A stretch of DNA of 54,891 nucleotides from Vibrio neptunius. GTDB lineage: Bacteria > Pseudomonadota > Gammaproteobacteria > Enterobacterales > Vibrionaceae. Shown here piece after piece: positions 1-7,963 of this stretch. The notes beneath the pieces are model-generated. The model saw only the letters and a program-made list of their open reading frames with translations, did no database searches and was not told the origin of the DNA. The position numbers and the translations under genes were made by a program. The stretch covers positions 1 through 54,891 of the forward strand of contig NZ_JXXU01000036.1 in NCBI RefSeq assembly GCF_000967495.1, given 5' to 3'. Each line of letters opens with the position of its first letter. Position 1 is the first letter of the stretch.

Positions 1-246
1 AACCAAAATGCCTATAACTTGTGTTTTACCCAAGACGTCGACCAATGTATTTGTCGTTTGCAGTCTTTGTGTGCACAGCCGATTGAGCTGGTAGCGTACG
101 GAAAGGCGAAACTGAGCCCAGATGCACTGCTTGAGGTACTGTCTGAACCGCAGATCCAGAAGAACCGTTGGTTTCCATTGAGCGATAGTCAGCGAGACGG
201 CATCGTTAAAACGCTTAAGGCAGAGCAAACTCTCACCTCGCGTTGA
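1..246 (+). CDS. 3' end of an unidentified gene (partial at window edge)
   Basis: An open frame runs from the first base of the window to a TGA at 244-246, giving about 81 residues of a C-terminus. It contains the stretch ELVAYGKAKLSPDALLEVLS and ends with a polar LKAEQTLTSR tail. No start codon with a ribosome site is visible, so the gene probably begins outside the window. I do not recognise the family. It lies just upstream of the first cassette-border repeat, so it could be a cassette gene or the last gene before the array. Confidence 0.45.
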   Translation, partial: NQNAYNLCFTQDVDQCICRLQSLCAQPIELVAYGKAKLSPDALLEVLSEPQIQKNRWFPLSDSQRDGIVKTLKAEQTLTSR

Positions 247-268
247 TTGGTTATCAACGAGCAGGCAC

Positions 269-301
269 AGAATCACCGAGCTGTGGAGTAGGGTGCTCGC
301 T
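269..301 (+). repeat. Short dispersed repeat, copy 1
   Basis: The stretch from AATCACCGAGCT to GGTGCTCGCTCTAA recurs almost unchanged at 9884-9920. In both places it is followed by a TTATTGTTAG stretch and then by the same IS/attC-like right-hand element. It is probably part of a larger dispersed element that is otherwise degraded. Confidence 0.5.
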
Positions 302-403
302 CTAAATTATTGTTAGTAATAGAATTTTTACCCTTCTTACTAAGATAACCCACACGCACGCTTTTATATATTGATAAAATGTATATATTACGCATTTATA
401 CTA

Positions 404-483
404 AGTTTCAGTTACTTATGATAGGTTAATGGCAAGTCAGGCAGACAGAAAAACGAGACTGCCTGTTGTTAAGAGTGTTATGT
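404..483 (+). repeat. attC-like border element, right half (family 2)
   Basis: The segment has CTTATGATAGG, then a hairpin made by CAGGCAG and CTGCCTG, and ends in an attC-type core GTTATGT at 477-483, immediately before the next cassette gene. The same element precedes cassettes at 1988, 4656, 8038, 10151, 19008 and 27296. It does not form the long attC palindrome. It may be an attC variant or an IS-derived border, and only the core site is typical. Confidence 0.55.
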
Positions 484-507
484 GCCCGAATAGTATTAGT
501 GGATTAT

Positions 508-1107
508 ATGGACAATAGTAAAGAAGTCCCTGAACAGATTAAAGGTTGGAATTGGGGCGCGTTTGTGTTCAATTGGATATGGGGTATTCGCTTTCGTACC
601 TATCGAGCTTTGTTGGTGTTTGTGCCGTTAGTTAACATTGCGATGCCATTTATTCTTGGTTTCAAAGGCAATGAGTGGGCTTGGAAGCATAATCAATGGA
701 GTAGTGTTGAAGAGTTTAAAAACTCTCAAAGGAAGTGGTCTGTTGCAGCTGCGATAATGCTGGCCTGTGGAGTTATCTTGGCATTCATCTTCTCTACAAG
801 CATGAAAAGCTCATTTAAAGAGTCTGGTTCAACCAAGCTTGCGCTTAGCACTTTAGAGAGCTCGGACAAGTTTCACGTAAATATTGGTACGCCTTACGAC
901 ATTGACTTAGTTCAAGGAACCCTTCGAGGGTATGAAGTTTCTGGTTCTGCTTATATGCAGTACGAGATCGAAGGTCCGAAAGGTGATGGCCTATTTGAGT
1001 TCAAAGCCGAATTAAGTGAAAGTATATGGCGATTAACTTGCTTGGAAATCACATATTTGCCCAGTCAAGAACTCGAAATTCTGACGCCTTGTGGAAAAGG
1101 CATATAA
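508..1107 (+). CDS. Membrane protein with C-terminal Coa1-like domain
   Basis: The protein (199 aa) opens with a Trp-rich segment (GWNWGAFVFNWIWGI), has a hydrophobic stretch around residues 30-55, then the FKGNEWAWKHNQW motif common in small bacterial membrane proteins, and a second transmembrane helix near residues 77-98. The C-terminal third, with VSGSAYMQYEIEGPKG and a later W-R-L, matches the cytochrome c oxidase assembly factor Coa1-like fold; the bacterial function is unknown. The ATG at 508 is chosen because the upstream frame lies within the attC-like border. The TAA stop is supplied by the next border element, as expected for an integron cassette. Confidence 0.75.
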   Translation: MDNSKEVPEQIKGWNWGAFVFNWIWGIRFRTYRALLVFVPLVNIAMPFILGFKGNEWAWKHNQWSSVEEFKNSQRKWSVAAAIMLACGVILAFIFSTSMKSSFKESGSTKLALSTLESSDKFHVNIGTPYDIDLVQGTLRGYEVSGSAYMQYEIEGPKGDGLFEFKAELSESIWRLTCLEITYLPSQELEILTPCGKGI

Positions 1108-1256
1108 CACATATGAGCCTTCTGCCTGTCAATAGGCAATAACATCCTATTGGCTGCGTGAGCAGCCAATGCTCTTCGAACAACAAAGTTATCTATTTCG
1201 CTTTGTCATTTCAGTCATTAAGCACGGATAGTTAAGGTGTCTGTCCCAATTGGATT
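1105..1256 (+). repeat. Hairpin border element (family 3) plus junction motif, copy 1
   Basis: The element starts with TAACACATATGAG, the first three bases being the stop codon of the preceding cassette. It contains two mutually exclusive perfect hairpins, GCCAATAGG...CCTATTGGC and ATTGGCTGC...GCAGCCAAT (one base changed in this copy), then an ACAAAG/CTTTGT pair. It ends in the junction motif GTTAAGGTGTCTGTCCC at 1231-1256. Related copies start at 1849, 2417, 6198, 8658 and 9761 with different internal lengths. Confidence 0.8.
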
Positions 1257-1438
1257 TTAGAGCGAGTTACCGACTTATGAAGTATGACCTTACCATTTTG
1301 GTCTATGGCATGAAGACTGAAGTAGTTTTTAGCTAAGTCGATACCGCAGAAATAAGAATAGTCAGACATGGTGCCTCCTATGCATTTAAGTACCACGTAA
1401 GTGTGGCAGATCCTCGGTAGGGGGAATCCATGTCATTC
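1257..1438 (-). mobile_element. IS110-family element, 5' remnant
   Basis: On the minus strand an ATG at 1379, preceded by a GGAGG site, starts MSDYSYFCGIDLAKNYFSLH, the N-terminal DEDD/RuvC-like start of IS110 transposases (first catalytic Asp in GIDLAK). After about 40 codons it is cut off exactly at the junction motif. The outer end abuts the attC-type core GTTAGC at 1439, so the element sits against a cassette recombination site. A diverged copy lies at 5566-5862. Confidence 0.75.
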
Positions 1439-1458
1439 GTTAGCTAGCAGGAGGTTAT

Positions 1459-1851
1459 ATGGAAATTAATACCGACTTTGACAAGATGAGCTTTCATGAT
1501 GTATCGATCAATGATGTTTCCAGAGCTGACTCCAAGATCATCATCGTTCTCAGTGGTATTTTTATCAGCAAAGAGCACCCAAGTTCCAACGGAAAAGATC
1601 TAATTGTTCAAAATGGGGCGATGACTCTATACAACGTGTCCGATGAAAAAAGCCTCACTTGGTTGAATGATGTTGCACCCGTCAGTCACAAAACCCCAGA
1701 GTACCCGATTGACGAAATCATGAATGCGAAGTTTGATGGGAGTACATTCCACTTTGATGGCTTCAAGGAAACGATGCCTTGGCATGAGTGGTTTATTCAG
1801 GCGACAAGTTTCAACTTGGTAGCTTTCGATGTTGTGGAAACAACCAGCTAA
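1459..1851 (+). CDS. Hypothetical cassette protein, 130 aa
   Basis: The gene follows an AGGAGG ribosome site and an attC core GTTAGC, and its TAA stop is the first part of the next border element, so it is a typical single-gene cassette. The product is acidic and soluble with no signal peptide or membrane helix. It has W-rich C-terminal segments (MPWHEWFIQATSFN) and an alternating hydrophobic pattern that suggests beta sheet. I do not recognise the family. Confidence 0.8.
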   Translation: MEINTDFDKMSFHDVSINDVSRADSKIIIVLSGIFISKEHPSSNGKDLIVQNGAMTLYNVSDEKSLTWLNDVAPVSHKTPEYPIDEIMNAKFDGSTFHFDGFKETMPWHEWFIQATSFNLVAFDVVETTS

Positions 1852-1962
1852 CACATATGAGCCTTCTGCCCGCCAATAGGCAATAACATCCTATTGGCTG
1901 CGCGAGCAGCCAATGCTCTTCGAGCAACAACGGATAGTTAAGGTGTCTGTCCCAATTGGATT
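1849..1962 (+). repeat. Hairpin border element (family 3) plus junction motif, copy 2
   Basis: Same left end and hairpins as the element at 1105, but about 40 bases between the second hairpin and CGGATAGTTAAGG are missing. The junction motif occupies 1937-1962. Confidence 0.8.
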
Positions 1963-1987
1963 CATGATGTATATTTTGACGCATTGT

Positions 1988-2072
1988 CATTAATTTTCAG
2001 ATGCTTATGATAGGCTAATGGCAAGTAAGGCAGAGAGAAAGACGAGACTGCCTGTTGTTAAGGATGTTATGT
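1988..2072 (+). repeat. attC-like border element, right half (family 2)
   Basis: The TTATGATAGG block, the GGCAG/CTGCC hairpin and a terminal core GTTATGT at 2066-2072 directly follow the junction motif and precede the zinc-ribbon cassette. Confidence 0.6.
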
Positions 2073-2108
2073 GGCAACAAAAATCCTGTAAATCAATAGG
2101 ATAGATTA

Positions 2109-2321
2109 ATGAAAGATCAGAACCTTGCTCAGTGCGAAGAATGTTCAAGCCTATTCTTCAGTGCTAGATCGGAAATGGTGTCATTGTGCCCAGAGTGTGC
2201 CCATTACCTATACGGCTATGAAAATTGCGAGCATAAATTTGATTATGGTAGGTGTACTAGATGTTATTGGGACGGTAGCTCTTCTGCATATGTGGCGAAG
2301 CTGAAATCAGGAAGCTCATAA
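2109..2321 (+). CDS. Small zinc-ribbon protein, 70 aa
   Basis: Seven or more cysteines are arranged as CEEC, CPEC, C-x2-H and CTRC, which suggests two zinc-binding knuckles. Small proteins of this kind often bind nucleic acid or protein, but no specific family is recognisable. It starts 37 bases after an attC-type core. It is not followed at once by a border element: 95 bases without a gene separate its stop from the family 3 repeat at 2417. Confidence 0.7.
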   Translation: MKDQNLAQCEECSSLFFSARSEMVSLCPECAHYLYGYENCEHKFDYGRCTRCYWDGSSSAYVAKLKSGSS

Positions 2322-2416
2322 CAAAAGAATCTTCCGTTAATTTTTAGCTGGTTGCTCAATTACTCCTCGCTAACTTCAAATATCAATGACGGACTTAGCA
2401 TCTGTCAGAAACCGCA

Positions 2417-2530
2417 TAACACATATGAGCCTTCTGCCCGGCAATAGGCAATAACATCCTATTGGCTGCGCGAGCAGCCAATGTTCTTCGAGCAACAACG
2501 GATAGTTAAGGTGTCTGTCCCAGTTAGATT
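2417..2530 (+). repeat. Hairpin border element (family 3) plus junction motif, copy 3
   Basis: Short form of the element, as at 1849. The junction motif at 2505-2530 runs directly into the 3' end of the EEP nuclease gene on the other strand, with no right-hand attC half. Confidence 0.8.
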
Positions 2531-2536
2531 CAACAG

Positions 2537-3610
2537 CTACTTAAACTCAAACTCTGCCATGACAATACCATGGTCAGATTTAGTTTTCTCTTTTCTCTGC
2601 AAGTGGTCATTCAGCACTATATAATCCGTAACTTCTAGCATGGCTCCGTCGGATGGGTATATATGATGGCTACCAAATATATGGTCTAAAACCTCTGCTT
2701 GTTTTTCATAGATATAGGTGTAGGGTCGCTCAGCAGGTAAATAGTTTGAACGGTATACCTTGTCATCGGTTTTTCTGAAGCAGACATAGGCATCGTTCAG
2801 TTTAAATCGATACTTGAGAGATTTCAGTTCGTCTTTAAGTTCTTGATCGTCATCAGGAATAGAATCAGAATCCAGCGATGCCTGTTCCCCAAGAACAAGA
2901 TCATAGTCTACTGTGCCCAGTTCAGTATTTAAGTCACCCAATATTATAATGGGCGTATGGTTATCTTCTAACAATAGTTTATGAACGTGGTCTGAAATTG
3001 AAGCCGCTTCTGCCGTGCGGATAAATAGGCTGGTTGCCATCCCTAGAGATTTGTTCCGTGATTCCTGCATTATTAGTTCATCAGGCTTAATTTCCTTACT
3101 GTATTGCGTCAGCTCGTACTTGGGTCTTTTAGATTTCAGATGGGCAATAATAACTCTGAGCTTTCTTCCTTGTTCGAGTTCCACTAAGCAGTCTATTGGT
3201 AAGCGGCTGAATACCCGTCTCTCTTCTATATCAGGGACGTTTAGTGTGTCGGTAACCGTATCAGAGAAGGGGATAGGATTGATATCCATTATTGAAATCT
3301 CAGAAGCCCGGCGTACAGCAATTGCAACAACAGGACTACCCAGAATTGAGCTGTCCTGTGATTCACCTCTGGCAGGCGTTACAGAGTCGACTGTATGCAG
3401 CTCATAGCCCAGTTCGCTAACGAGCTCTTTAAGAGCATCAACGGAAAACACTTCCTGGAAGCCGATAATGTCTGGTTGAAGCTGAGAAATCTGGGTACTA
3501 ATCCAGCCATATTTTTCGTTCCAGTCTGATTCGGAGTATTTGTTTGCCTTTTGATAATATTTGAATGGAGGTGCGCAAAAGTTATACAGGTTAAATGTTG
3601 CTATTTTCAT
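2537..3610 (-). CDS. Endonuclease/exonuclease/phosphatase (EEP) family protein
   Basis: The 357-residue product shows the EEP signature blocks in order: MKIATFNLYN at the start (metal-site Asn), GFQEVF near residue 50 (metal-binding Glu), IIAHLKSKRP in the middle, GDLNTE near residue 225, and SDHGIVMAEF near the C-terminus (catalytic His). EEP enzymes are Mg-dependent phosphodiesterases acting on DNA, RNA or lipid or sugar phosphates; the substrate cannot be read from sequence. There is no signal peptide, so it is probably cytoplasmic. It is oriented against most cassettes and its 3' end touches a junction motif. Confidence 0.85.
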   Translation of the reverse strand: MKIATFNLYNFCAPPFKYYQKANKYSESDWNEKYGWISTQISQLQPDIIGFQEVFSVDALKELVSELGYELHTVDSVTPARGESQDSSILGSPVVAIAVRRASEISIMDINPIPFSDTVTDTLNVPDIEERRVFSRLPIDCLVELEQGRKLRVIIAHLKSKRPKYELTQYSKEIKPDELIMQESRNKSLGMATSLFIRTAEAASISDHVHKLLLEDNHTPIIILGDLNTELGTVDYDLVLGEQASLDSDSIPDDDQELKDELKSLKYRFKLNDAYVCFRKTDDKVYRSNYLPAERPYTYIYEKQAEVLDHIFGSHHIYPSDGAMLEVTDYIVLNDHLQRKEKTKSDHGIVMAEFEFK

Positions 3611-3784
3611 TGTTCCTAGCCTTTCGTTGATTTAAACACAAAGGATAGGACAGAATTGGAAATTGCAGAGTGATATGTATACAAAACCTTTGCTGCAGGC
3701 GTAATCACAGTTGGCACTTCGTATCTAAGAAGTACCCCAAAAAGTTTCAGGATTCATAGTACAGCTCATAGGATTAGCTAATGA

Positions 3785-3813
3785 GCAACTACCGAGGAAT
3801 CCTCAGTAGTTGC
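3785..3813. other. Stem-loop upstream of the EEP gene
   Basis: GCAACTAC and GTAGTTGC flank an inner GAGG/CCTC pair, giving a strong hairpin between the EEP gene and the junction motif. No U-tract follows, so its role (terminator or remnant of a mobile element) is unclear. Confidence 0.5.
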
Positions 3814-3857
3814 ATAATTTGCAACAACTCGTATTTGCCCCTTTCCATCTCGGGATT

Positions 3858-3883
3858 GTTAAGGTGTCTGTCCCAATTGGATT
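3858..3883 (+). repeat. Junction motif, copy 4
   Basis: GTTAAGGTGTCTGTCCC followed by AATTGGATT. It is preceded by TCGGGATT, which also occurs shortly before the copy at 8828. Confidence 0.8.
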
Positions 3884-3964
3884 CATTTTCGGGAAGGGAT
3901 ATAATGGCACCTTGATTTCGCAAGGTGCTCTGTAATTGGCAAAAATGCTGCTAATTTGTTGGTT

Positions 3965-4537
3965 CTATTTGGGGAGTAAGTCTCTTGATATAACGACGCT
4001 TAAATTAAGATCGTAATTTTTAGTTAACCGAGAGACTTCATTTTGCACTTTTTCATATTCGGGTAGAAATAAGCAGTAATTTCGATAGGACGAATCATTT
4101 TGTGTGTCTCGTATAATTTTCTTTTGCTCACTGGCTTTGTGGTCAAGAAAGTATTCACAGGCAAGAAATGTAGCTAACGTACTGCACTCTCCAAATTTCT
4201 CTTTGTTGGTTACGCTGAGCCTAGAAGTGGCAATGGCTTCTTCGTAGTATATTTTTGTTTTGTCTTTTTTCTTAGCACTTTCATAAGTACTACTCATTTT
4301 TTCGTTAAACGTTCTGGTGTGATTGAAATCGGAAAAGACGCTATCGACAGCTCTATCCGGAATGTTTTTACGAACCGCAACGAGCTTTTTTGTAACCAAA
4401 AACTTCCAGAGATCTGTTGATAGGTTCTGATTGTTGTTAAGTACGCTGGTTCGATTTTGCGTTAAGGTTTCTGCGATAACAGATTTTAGAAACCATGCCT
4501 TTGATAGTTTTGGAATGTAAGTGTGACTGTTAAGGTG
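3965..4537 (-). pseudogene. 5'-truncated hypothetical gene
   Basis: The open frame on the minus strand extends from the junction motif at about 4537 to a stop at 3965, about 190 codons. There is no ATG with a ribosome site near its upstream end, and the first frame stop lies inside the motif, so the gene seems to have lost its start by recombination there. An internal TTG at 4399 could start a 144-residue product. The sequence is charged and helical (KKKDKTKIYYEEA) with no recognisable domain. Confidence 0.5.
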
Positions 4538-4562
4538 TTAAGGTGTCTGTCCCAATTAGATT
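4537..4562 (+). repeat. Junction motif, copy 5
   Basis: GTTAAGGTGTCTGTCCC plus AATTAGATT, with an extra partial GTTAAGGT just before it at 4529. It truncates the minus-strand gene on its left and adjoins an IS right-end element on its right. Confidence 0.8.
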
Positions 4563-4738
4563 CAATTCTTGCCAAGATAATGCACATGGTTAAAAAGTGA
4601 TAACACGCACGCTCGTTTTTATGTGATGGCGCGGAGTATAGCTTGATACATTTACATTAATTTTTAGTCACTTATGATAGGTTAATGGCAAGCAGGCAGA
4701 GAGAAAAACGAGACGGCCTGTTATTAAGAATGTTAGGT
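4563..4738 (+). repeat. IS right-end segment plus attC-like right half
   Basis: The block containing GGTTAAAAAGTGATAACACG, CACGCTCGTTTTTATGTGATG and TTAATTTTTAGTCACTTATG recurs at 7964 and 10060, with shorter forms at 18956 and 27243. It ends in the GGCAG hairpin region and a core GTTAGGT at 4732. It looks like one end of an insertion element still attached to the disrupted border site. Confidence 0.6.
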
Positions 4739-4752
4739 AACTAGAGGTGATT

Positions 4753-5319
4753 ATGAGTATTTATGATAGTCAACAAGGCGTACAAAACTACGTCGAAATG
4801 TGCGAAGACTATGATGGTAAAGAGTTGTATGAAGTGTTGCGTAGGCACGTAAATACTGAAAGTCATATACTTGAACTTGGTGCTGGCTCTGGACATGACG
4901 CGGCATACCTAAGTAATTATTACCATTATTTGGGTTCGGATTATTCAGATGCTTTTCTTGTCCACCTTAATGACAAGCTGCCTCATTTAAGTTTTATCAA
5001 ACTAGATGCAAAAGTAATCAAGTTAGCTAAAAACGTAGACTGTATCTACTCCAACAAAGTCCTTCATCACTTAACGGTTTGTGAATTGGCAGAGTCTTTG
5101 AAAAGCCAACGTAATTCTTTGAACAGTCGAGGGTACATTGCCCATAGTTTTTGGTTAGGCACTGGTGCTGAGGTTATGGATGGACTAACAATGCAATATC
5201 ATAAGAAAGAAGAATTATTAGAGCTTATCTCAGCTAATTTCAACGTAGTTGAGGCGCATGTCTATGAAGAGTTTGAAGCAGGCGATTCAATATTTGTAAT
5301 CGCTCAAAAAGTCACATAA
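4753..5319 (+). CDS. Class I SAM-dependent methyltransferase
   Basis: The 188-residue protein has motif I ILELGAGSGHDAAYL near residue 38, an acidic end of strand 2 (GSDYSD), a motif II/III segment DCIYSNKVLHHL, and the usual C-terminal strands. These define a Rossmann-type small-molecule methyltransferase; the substrate is unknown. The ATG at 4753 is preferred over the in-frame GTG six bases upstream because it has an AGAGG site at suitable distance. It is a single-gene cassette flanked by a core site and IS remnants. Confidence 0.85.
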   Translation: MSIYDSQQGVQNYVEMCEDYDGKELYEVLRRHVNTESHILELGAGSGHDAAYLSNYYHYLGSDYSDAFLVHLNDKLPHLSFIKLDAKVIKLAKNVDCIYSNKVLHHLTVCELAESLKSQRNSLNSRGYIAHSFWLGTGAEVMDGLTMQYHKKEELLELISANFNVVEAHVYEEFEAGDSIFVIAQKVT

Positions 5320-5341
5320 CGAACGAGTATGGCGTCAATAG

Positions 5342-5532
5342 CTAGTTTTTAGCTAGATTCTTATCCCATATGACGCCGCCTCTTAGCATCGAATTAATAA
5401 TTACCACCATCTTTCTAACGCAGGCTATGATGGCTACTTTTTTGGGTTTACCTGCCGTAAGTAATCGTTCATAAGTGGTTTTGAACACTGGATTACATTG
5501 CATCGTCGACATCATTGCCACGTACAGTACTG
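5342..5532 (-). mobile_element. IS1111-type transposase, 3' remnant
   Basis: The minus strand encodes VAMMSTMQCNPVFKTTYERL and the rest of the C-terminus of the transposase found complete at 11692-12648, ending AKN-stop. The fragment is cut at its upstream side by the junction motif at 5540. Its outer end carries GGCGTCAATAGCTAG, the left part of the family 2 border. Confidence 0.8.
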
Positions 5533-5539
5533 TGGGGTT

Positions 5540-5565
5540 GTTAAGGTGTCTGTCCCAATTAGATT
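5540..5565 (+). repeat. Junction motif, copy 6
   Basis: GTTAAGGTGTCTGTCCC plus AATTAGATT joins two different IS remnants: an IS1111-type 3' end on the left and an IS110-type 5' end on the right. Confidence 0.85.
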
Positions 5566-5862
5566 TATCAATTAGATTTAATGCCCCAGTTTATTGGGTG
5601 CTCTGCCCAATAATGTGGACCACCACACGCTTCAACACCTATACGCATGAGTGGTATATTTGCTATTGTAGTCAGTAGTTTAGAGCGAGTTACCGACTTA
5701 TGAAGTATGACCTTACCATTTTGGTCTACGGCATGAAGACTGAAGTGGTTTTTAGCTAAGTCCATACCGCAGAAATAAGAATAGCCAGATATGGTGCCTC
5801 CGATGCATTTAAGTGCCACATAAGTGTGGCAGATCCTCGGTAGGGGGGAATCCATGTCATTC
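5566..5862 (-). mobile_element. IS110-family element, 5' remnant (second copy)
   Basis: On the minus strand YSYFCGMDLAKNHFSLHAVD and IGVEACGGPHYWAEH are the first catalytic Asp and the Glu block of an IS110 DEDD domain. The start codon equivalent to the one at 1379 is altered (ATG to ATA), and the gene ends at the junction motif. An internal deletion relative to a full element is likely. The outer end abuts the core GTTATGT at 5863. Confidence 0.75.
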
Positions 5863-5900
5863 GTTATGTTGCTATCGAACCCTGTTGGTAGAGAGGTAAT

Positions 5901-6200
5901 ATGGATAAGAATCAGGGGATTATAGAGTTTCTTGCGATGTCAGGTATCTTACCTCTCGCGGTGTTTGTTTTATTGGTCTTGGGTGGTATAGCCTTCGTCT
6001 TGTTAGTTATTTTTGCTGTATCGAAAAGCAAGACGGATAGTAAATCAAGACAGGATGATAATGAGTTTCAGAAGCTTGATACGTACTATGACCCTAGGCT
6101 ACCAGAGCGTTCTTGCCCAAATTGCTCAAGTAGTATTAGGAAAGGAAAAGTTGTATGTGGTAGCTGTGGTAAGTTGGATAGCAGCGTAATATCAACATAA
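5901..6200 (+). CDS. Membrane protein with C-terminal zinc ribbon, 99 aa
   Basis: One or two hydrophobic segments span residues 10-40 (ILPLAVFVLLVLGGIAFVLL), followed by a charged linker and a C-terminal CPNC...CGSC zinc ribbon. The layout resembles small membrane-anchored zinc-ribbon proteins of unknown role. A GAGAGG site precedes the ATG, and the TAA stop is supplied by the next border element. Confidence 0.75.
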   Translation: MDKNQGIIEFLAMSGILPLAVFVLLVLGGIAFVLLVIFAVSKSKTDSKSRQDDNEFQKLDTYYDPRLPERSCPNCSSSIRKGKVVCGSCGKLDSSVIST

Positions 6201-6349
6201 CACATATGAGCCTTCTTCCCGCCAATAGGCAATAACATCCTATTGGCTGCGCGAGCAGCTAATGCTCTTCGAACAACAAAGTTATCTACTTCGCTTTGTC
6301 ATTTTGGTCATTAAGCACGGATAGTTAAGGTGTCTGTCCCAATTGGATT
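6198..6349 (+). repeat. Hairpin border element (family 3) plus junction motif, copy 7
   Basis: Long form of the element (as at 1105) with the ACAAAG/CTTTGT pair and CATTAAGCACGGATAG before the motif at 6324-6349. Confidence 0.8.
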
Positions 6350-6410
6350 CAATGGCACAATATTCAAGTTAAGTGGCATCGCGTTGTCGCTTGTTTGCAG
6401 GGCGTTAGCC
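6350..6410 (+). repeat. VCR-like attC, right half only
   Basis: The segment reads like the 3' half of the complete sites at 6961 and 10902 (GGCACAAT, then TGTCGCTTGTTTG, GGGCGTTAGCC) and ends in the core GTTAGCC at 6404-6410. The left half is missing, replaced by the junction motif and the hairpin element. Confidence 0.7.
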
Positions 6411-6426
6411 CTTTCGAGGAAATGAT

Positions 6427-6948
6427 ATGGAAATCGTTCAAGAAATCGAAGTTTCAGAATTGCATCATAAGGCTATCGAAGCATTAAGAAACCAAGCTTT
6501 TCCAGACAGCCAAGTAAGTCGTTCTTACTTTAAGCAGCTACCTCATATGCGCGCCCTTCATTTTCAAGGTGAACAGTTGGTTGGCTATCTTGGACTGGAT
6601 TATCGCGTTGTTAGCGTCGGTGGGGAAATACATAAGGTTCTGGGCGTAATCGACTTCTGTGTTGATGAGCGTTATCGAGGGCAAGGTATTGGCTCTTTCA
6701 TGTTGTCAGAACTGTCGGCATTTGCCGAAACTAAAGACGTTGATTTCATAATCCTCATATCTGAGTTAGATGATTTCTACTCATCGAATGGTTTTAACAA
6801 AGTTCAGTGTATGCAGTCTTGGTTGAGGCTGCACGAGCACACCAACTTTGGAGTTGCTGTAGAGCATATTGATGAACTGTATGTGAAACCACTCAAAGGT
6901 AAGCAGTGGGGTGTGGGACATTTTGATTGGCTAGGTTATATGTACTAG
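6427..6948 (+). CDS. GNAT family N-acetyltransferase
   Basis: The 173-residue product carries the acetyl-CoA pyrophosphate loop YRGQGIGSFMLSEL near residue 78, preceded by the strand VLGVIDFCVDERY and followed by FYSSNGFNKV, the usual GNAT C-terminal motif. The substrate is not evident. It is a single-gene cassette between an attC half-site and a full attC, with a GAGGA ribosome site. Confidence 0.85.
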   Translation: MEIVQEIEVSELHHKAIEALRNQAFPDSQVSRSYFKQLPHMRALHFQGEQLVGYLGLDYRVVSVGGEIHKVLGVIDFCVDERYRGQGIGSFMLSELSAFAETKDVDFIILISELDDFYSSNGFNKVQCMQSWLRLHEHTNFGVAVEHIDELYVKPLKGKQWGVGHFDWLGYMY

Positions 6949-6960
6949 TCAGCCACAGGG

Positions 6961-7084
6961 CTAATAACCAATTCAAGCTGATTCGCAACGCGAGGCATTT
7001 TCAGTTCAAGTTGGGCTTTGTATCTACGGTGCAGTGGTTTAGGTTAGGTGCAGGTGTCGCTTACTACTTAACGAGGCGTTAGTT
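6961..7084 (+). repeat. attC recombination site (VCR-like), complete
   Basis: About 124 bases run from a left core-like CTAATAACC to the right core GTTAGTT, with inner CGCAACGCGAGGCATTTTC and the matching right-hand half. The length and layout match Vibrio superintegron repeats, which fold into a long imperfect hairpin recognised by the integron integrase. Confidence 0.75.
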
Positions 7085-7099
7085 GCCCAGTCGACATAA

Positions 7100-7378
7100 T
7101 TAGTCCGTTGGGAATTGCTGTTTTTGGTGTAGCACACGCAGAATTCGAATGATGCCGTCTTCAACCCAGTAGGAAACGATCATCGAAATCTCAGGAATAA
7201 TGAGCAATCGCCCTCTAATTCCGTCTCGTTGGACTCCCATTTGAGGTTGTTCTAAAAGGTTCTCAACTTTTGCTTCGATGATTTCGTCTGTTTTATCAGC
7301 AGCTTCGGGGTTGAAGTCATAAAGAAACTCAAAAATCTTTTCACGATCGTTAAGAGACTCTTCTTCCCACAAAATCAC
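7100..7378 (-). CDS. RelE/ParE-family toxin
   Basis: The 92-residue basic/acidic protein has the ParE/RelE pattern: an N-terminal helix pair (SLNDREKIFEFLYDFNP), a central PQMGVQRDGIRGRLLIIPE and a C-terminal IIRILRVLHQKQQFP strand. Such toxins cleave mRNA on ribosomes or poison gyrase; which one cannot be told here. It starts with GTG and overlaps the antitoxin stop by four bases (GTGA), showing translational coupling. It lies on the minus strand of a cassette, as is common for toxin-antitoxin pairs in superintegrons. Confidence 0.9.
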   Translation of the reverse strand: MILWEEESLNDREKIFEFLYDFNPEAADKTDEIIEAKVENLLEQPQMGVQRDGIRGRLLIIPEISMIVSYWVEDGIIRILRVLHQKQQFPTD

Positions 7379-7659
7379 AATTTGCCTCGGTTACGTATTT
7401 TAGCTTTGCGCTCGGCCATACGAGATTTGGCTGATTCGTGGTCAACAAAAACTGCTTTTCCCGAGTCCAACTTCTCAAAAGCTAAGTTTACCTGTTCAGT
7501 TAACCATGCATCGTGAGATAAAGCCTTTCTCTGTTGGTCGGCCAGTTGTTCAGTCAGTTCGCGACAAGCATCACTTAGTGTTCTGCCTTGGCTTTCAGCC
7601 ATTTGTTGGGCTAGTCGCTTCGTTTCTTCATCAACACGAAATTGAATTCTAGTGTCCAT
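7375..7659 (-). CDS. RelB/DinJ-type antitoxin
   Basis: The N-terminal TRIQFRVDEETKRLAQQMAE is a ribbon-helix-helix motif typical of RelB/DinJ antitoxins, which bind and autorepress their own promoter. The C-terminal half is charged and probably wraps the toxin. The ATG at 7659 is chosen because it is preceded by a GGAG site; the in-frame codons upstream lie in the promoter region. It is first in the two-gene operon, immediately upstream of the toxin. Confidence 0.88.
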   Translation of the reverse strand: MDTRIQFRVDEETKRLAQQMAESQGRTLSDACRELTEQLADQQRKALSHDAWLTEQVNLAFEKLDSGKAVFVDHESAKSRMAERKAKIRNRGKL

Positions 7660-7728
7660 GATGCACTCCATATCTTGCGTGTGTACAAATGTTAGCACTA
7701 GGTTTGTAGTGGGGCAACTAACAAGAAA

Positions 7729-7963
7729 CTAAGGCGTCAATAGTGAGTTTTTGGCGCTACTGTTATCCCACATAGCACCATCCCTTAGCATCGAATTTAG
7801 TCTTACTACCACCTTTCGCAAACATGCAATGATAGCCATTGTTTTAGGTTTCCCAGCTTCAACAAGCCGTTCATATGTAGCCTTAAATACAGGGTTGCAT
7901 TGGATAGCCGACATCATTGCCATGTATAAACCGTTCTTACTTGAGCCCGTCCTCCTTGGGTAA
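7729..7963 (-). mobile_element. IS1111-type transposase, 3' remnant
   Basis: The minus strand encodes YMAMMSAIQCNPVFKATYER and the C-terminus up to SAKN, then reads on into the border element. The fragment stops near 7963 and joins directly, without a junction motif, to the IS right-end segment. This looks like a simple internal deletion of one IS copy. Confidence 0.8.

Noticed and set aside
5568..5855. A 95-residue protein on the minus strand
   Set aside because: It matches the start of an IS110 transposase with an altered start and ends in the junction motif; kept only as an IS remnant.
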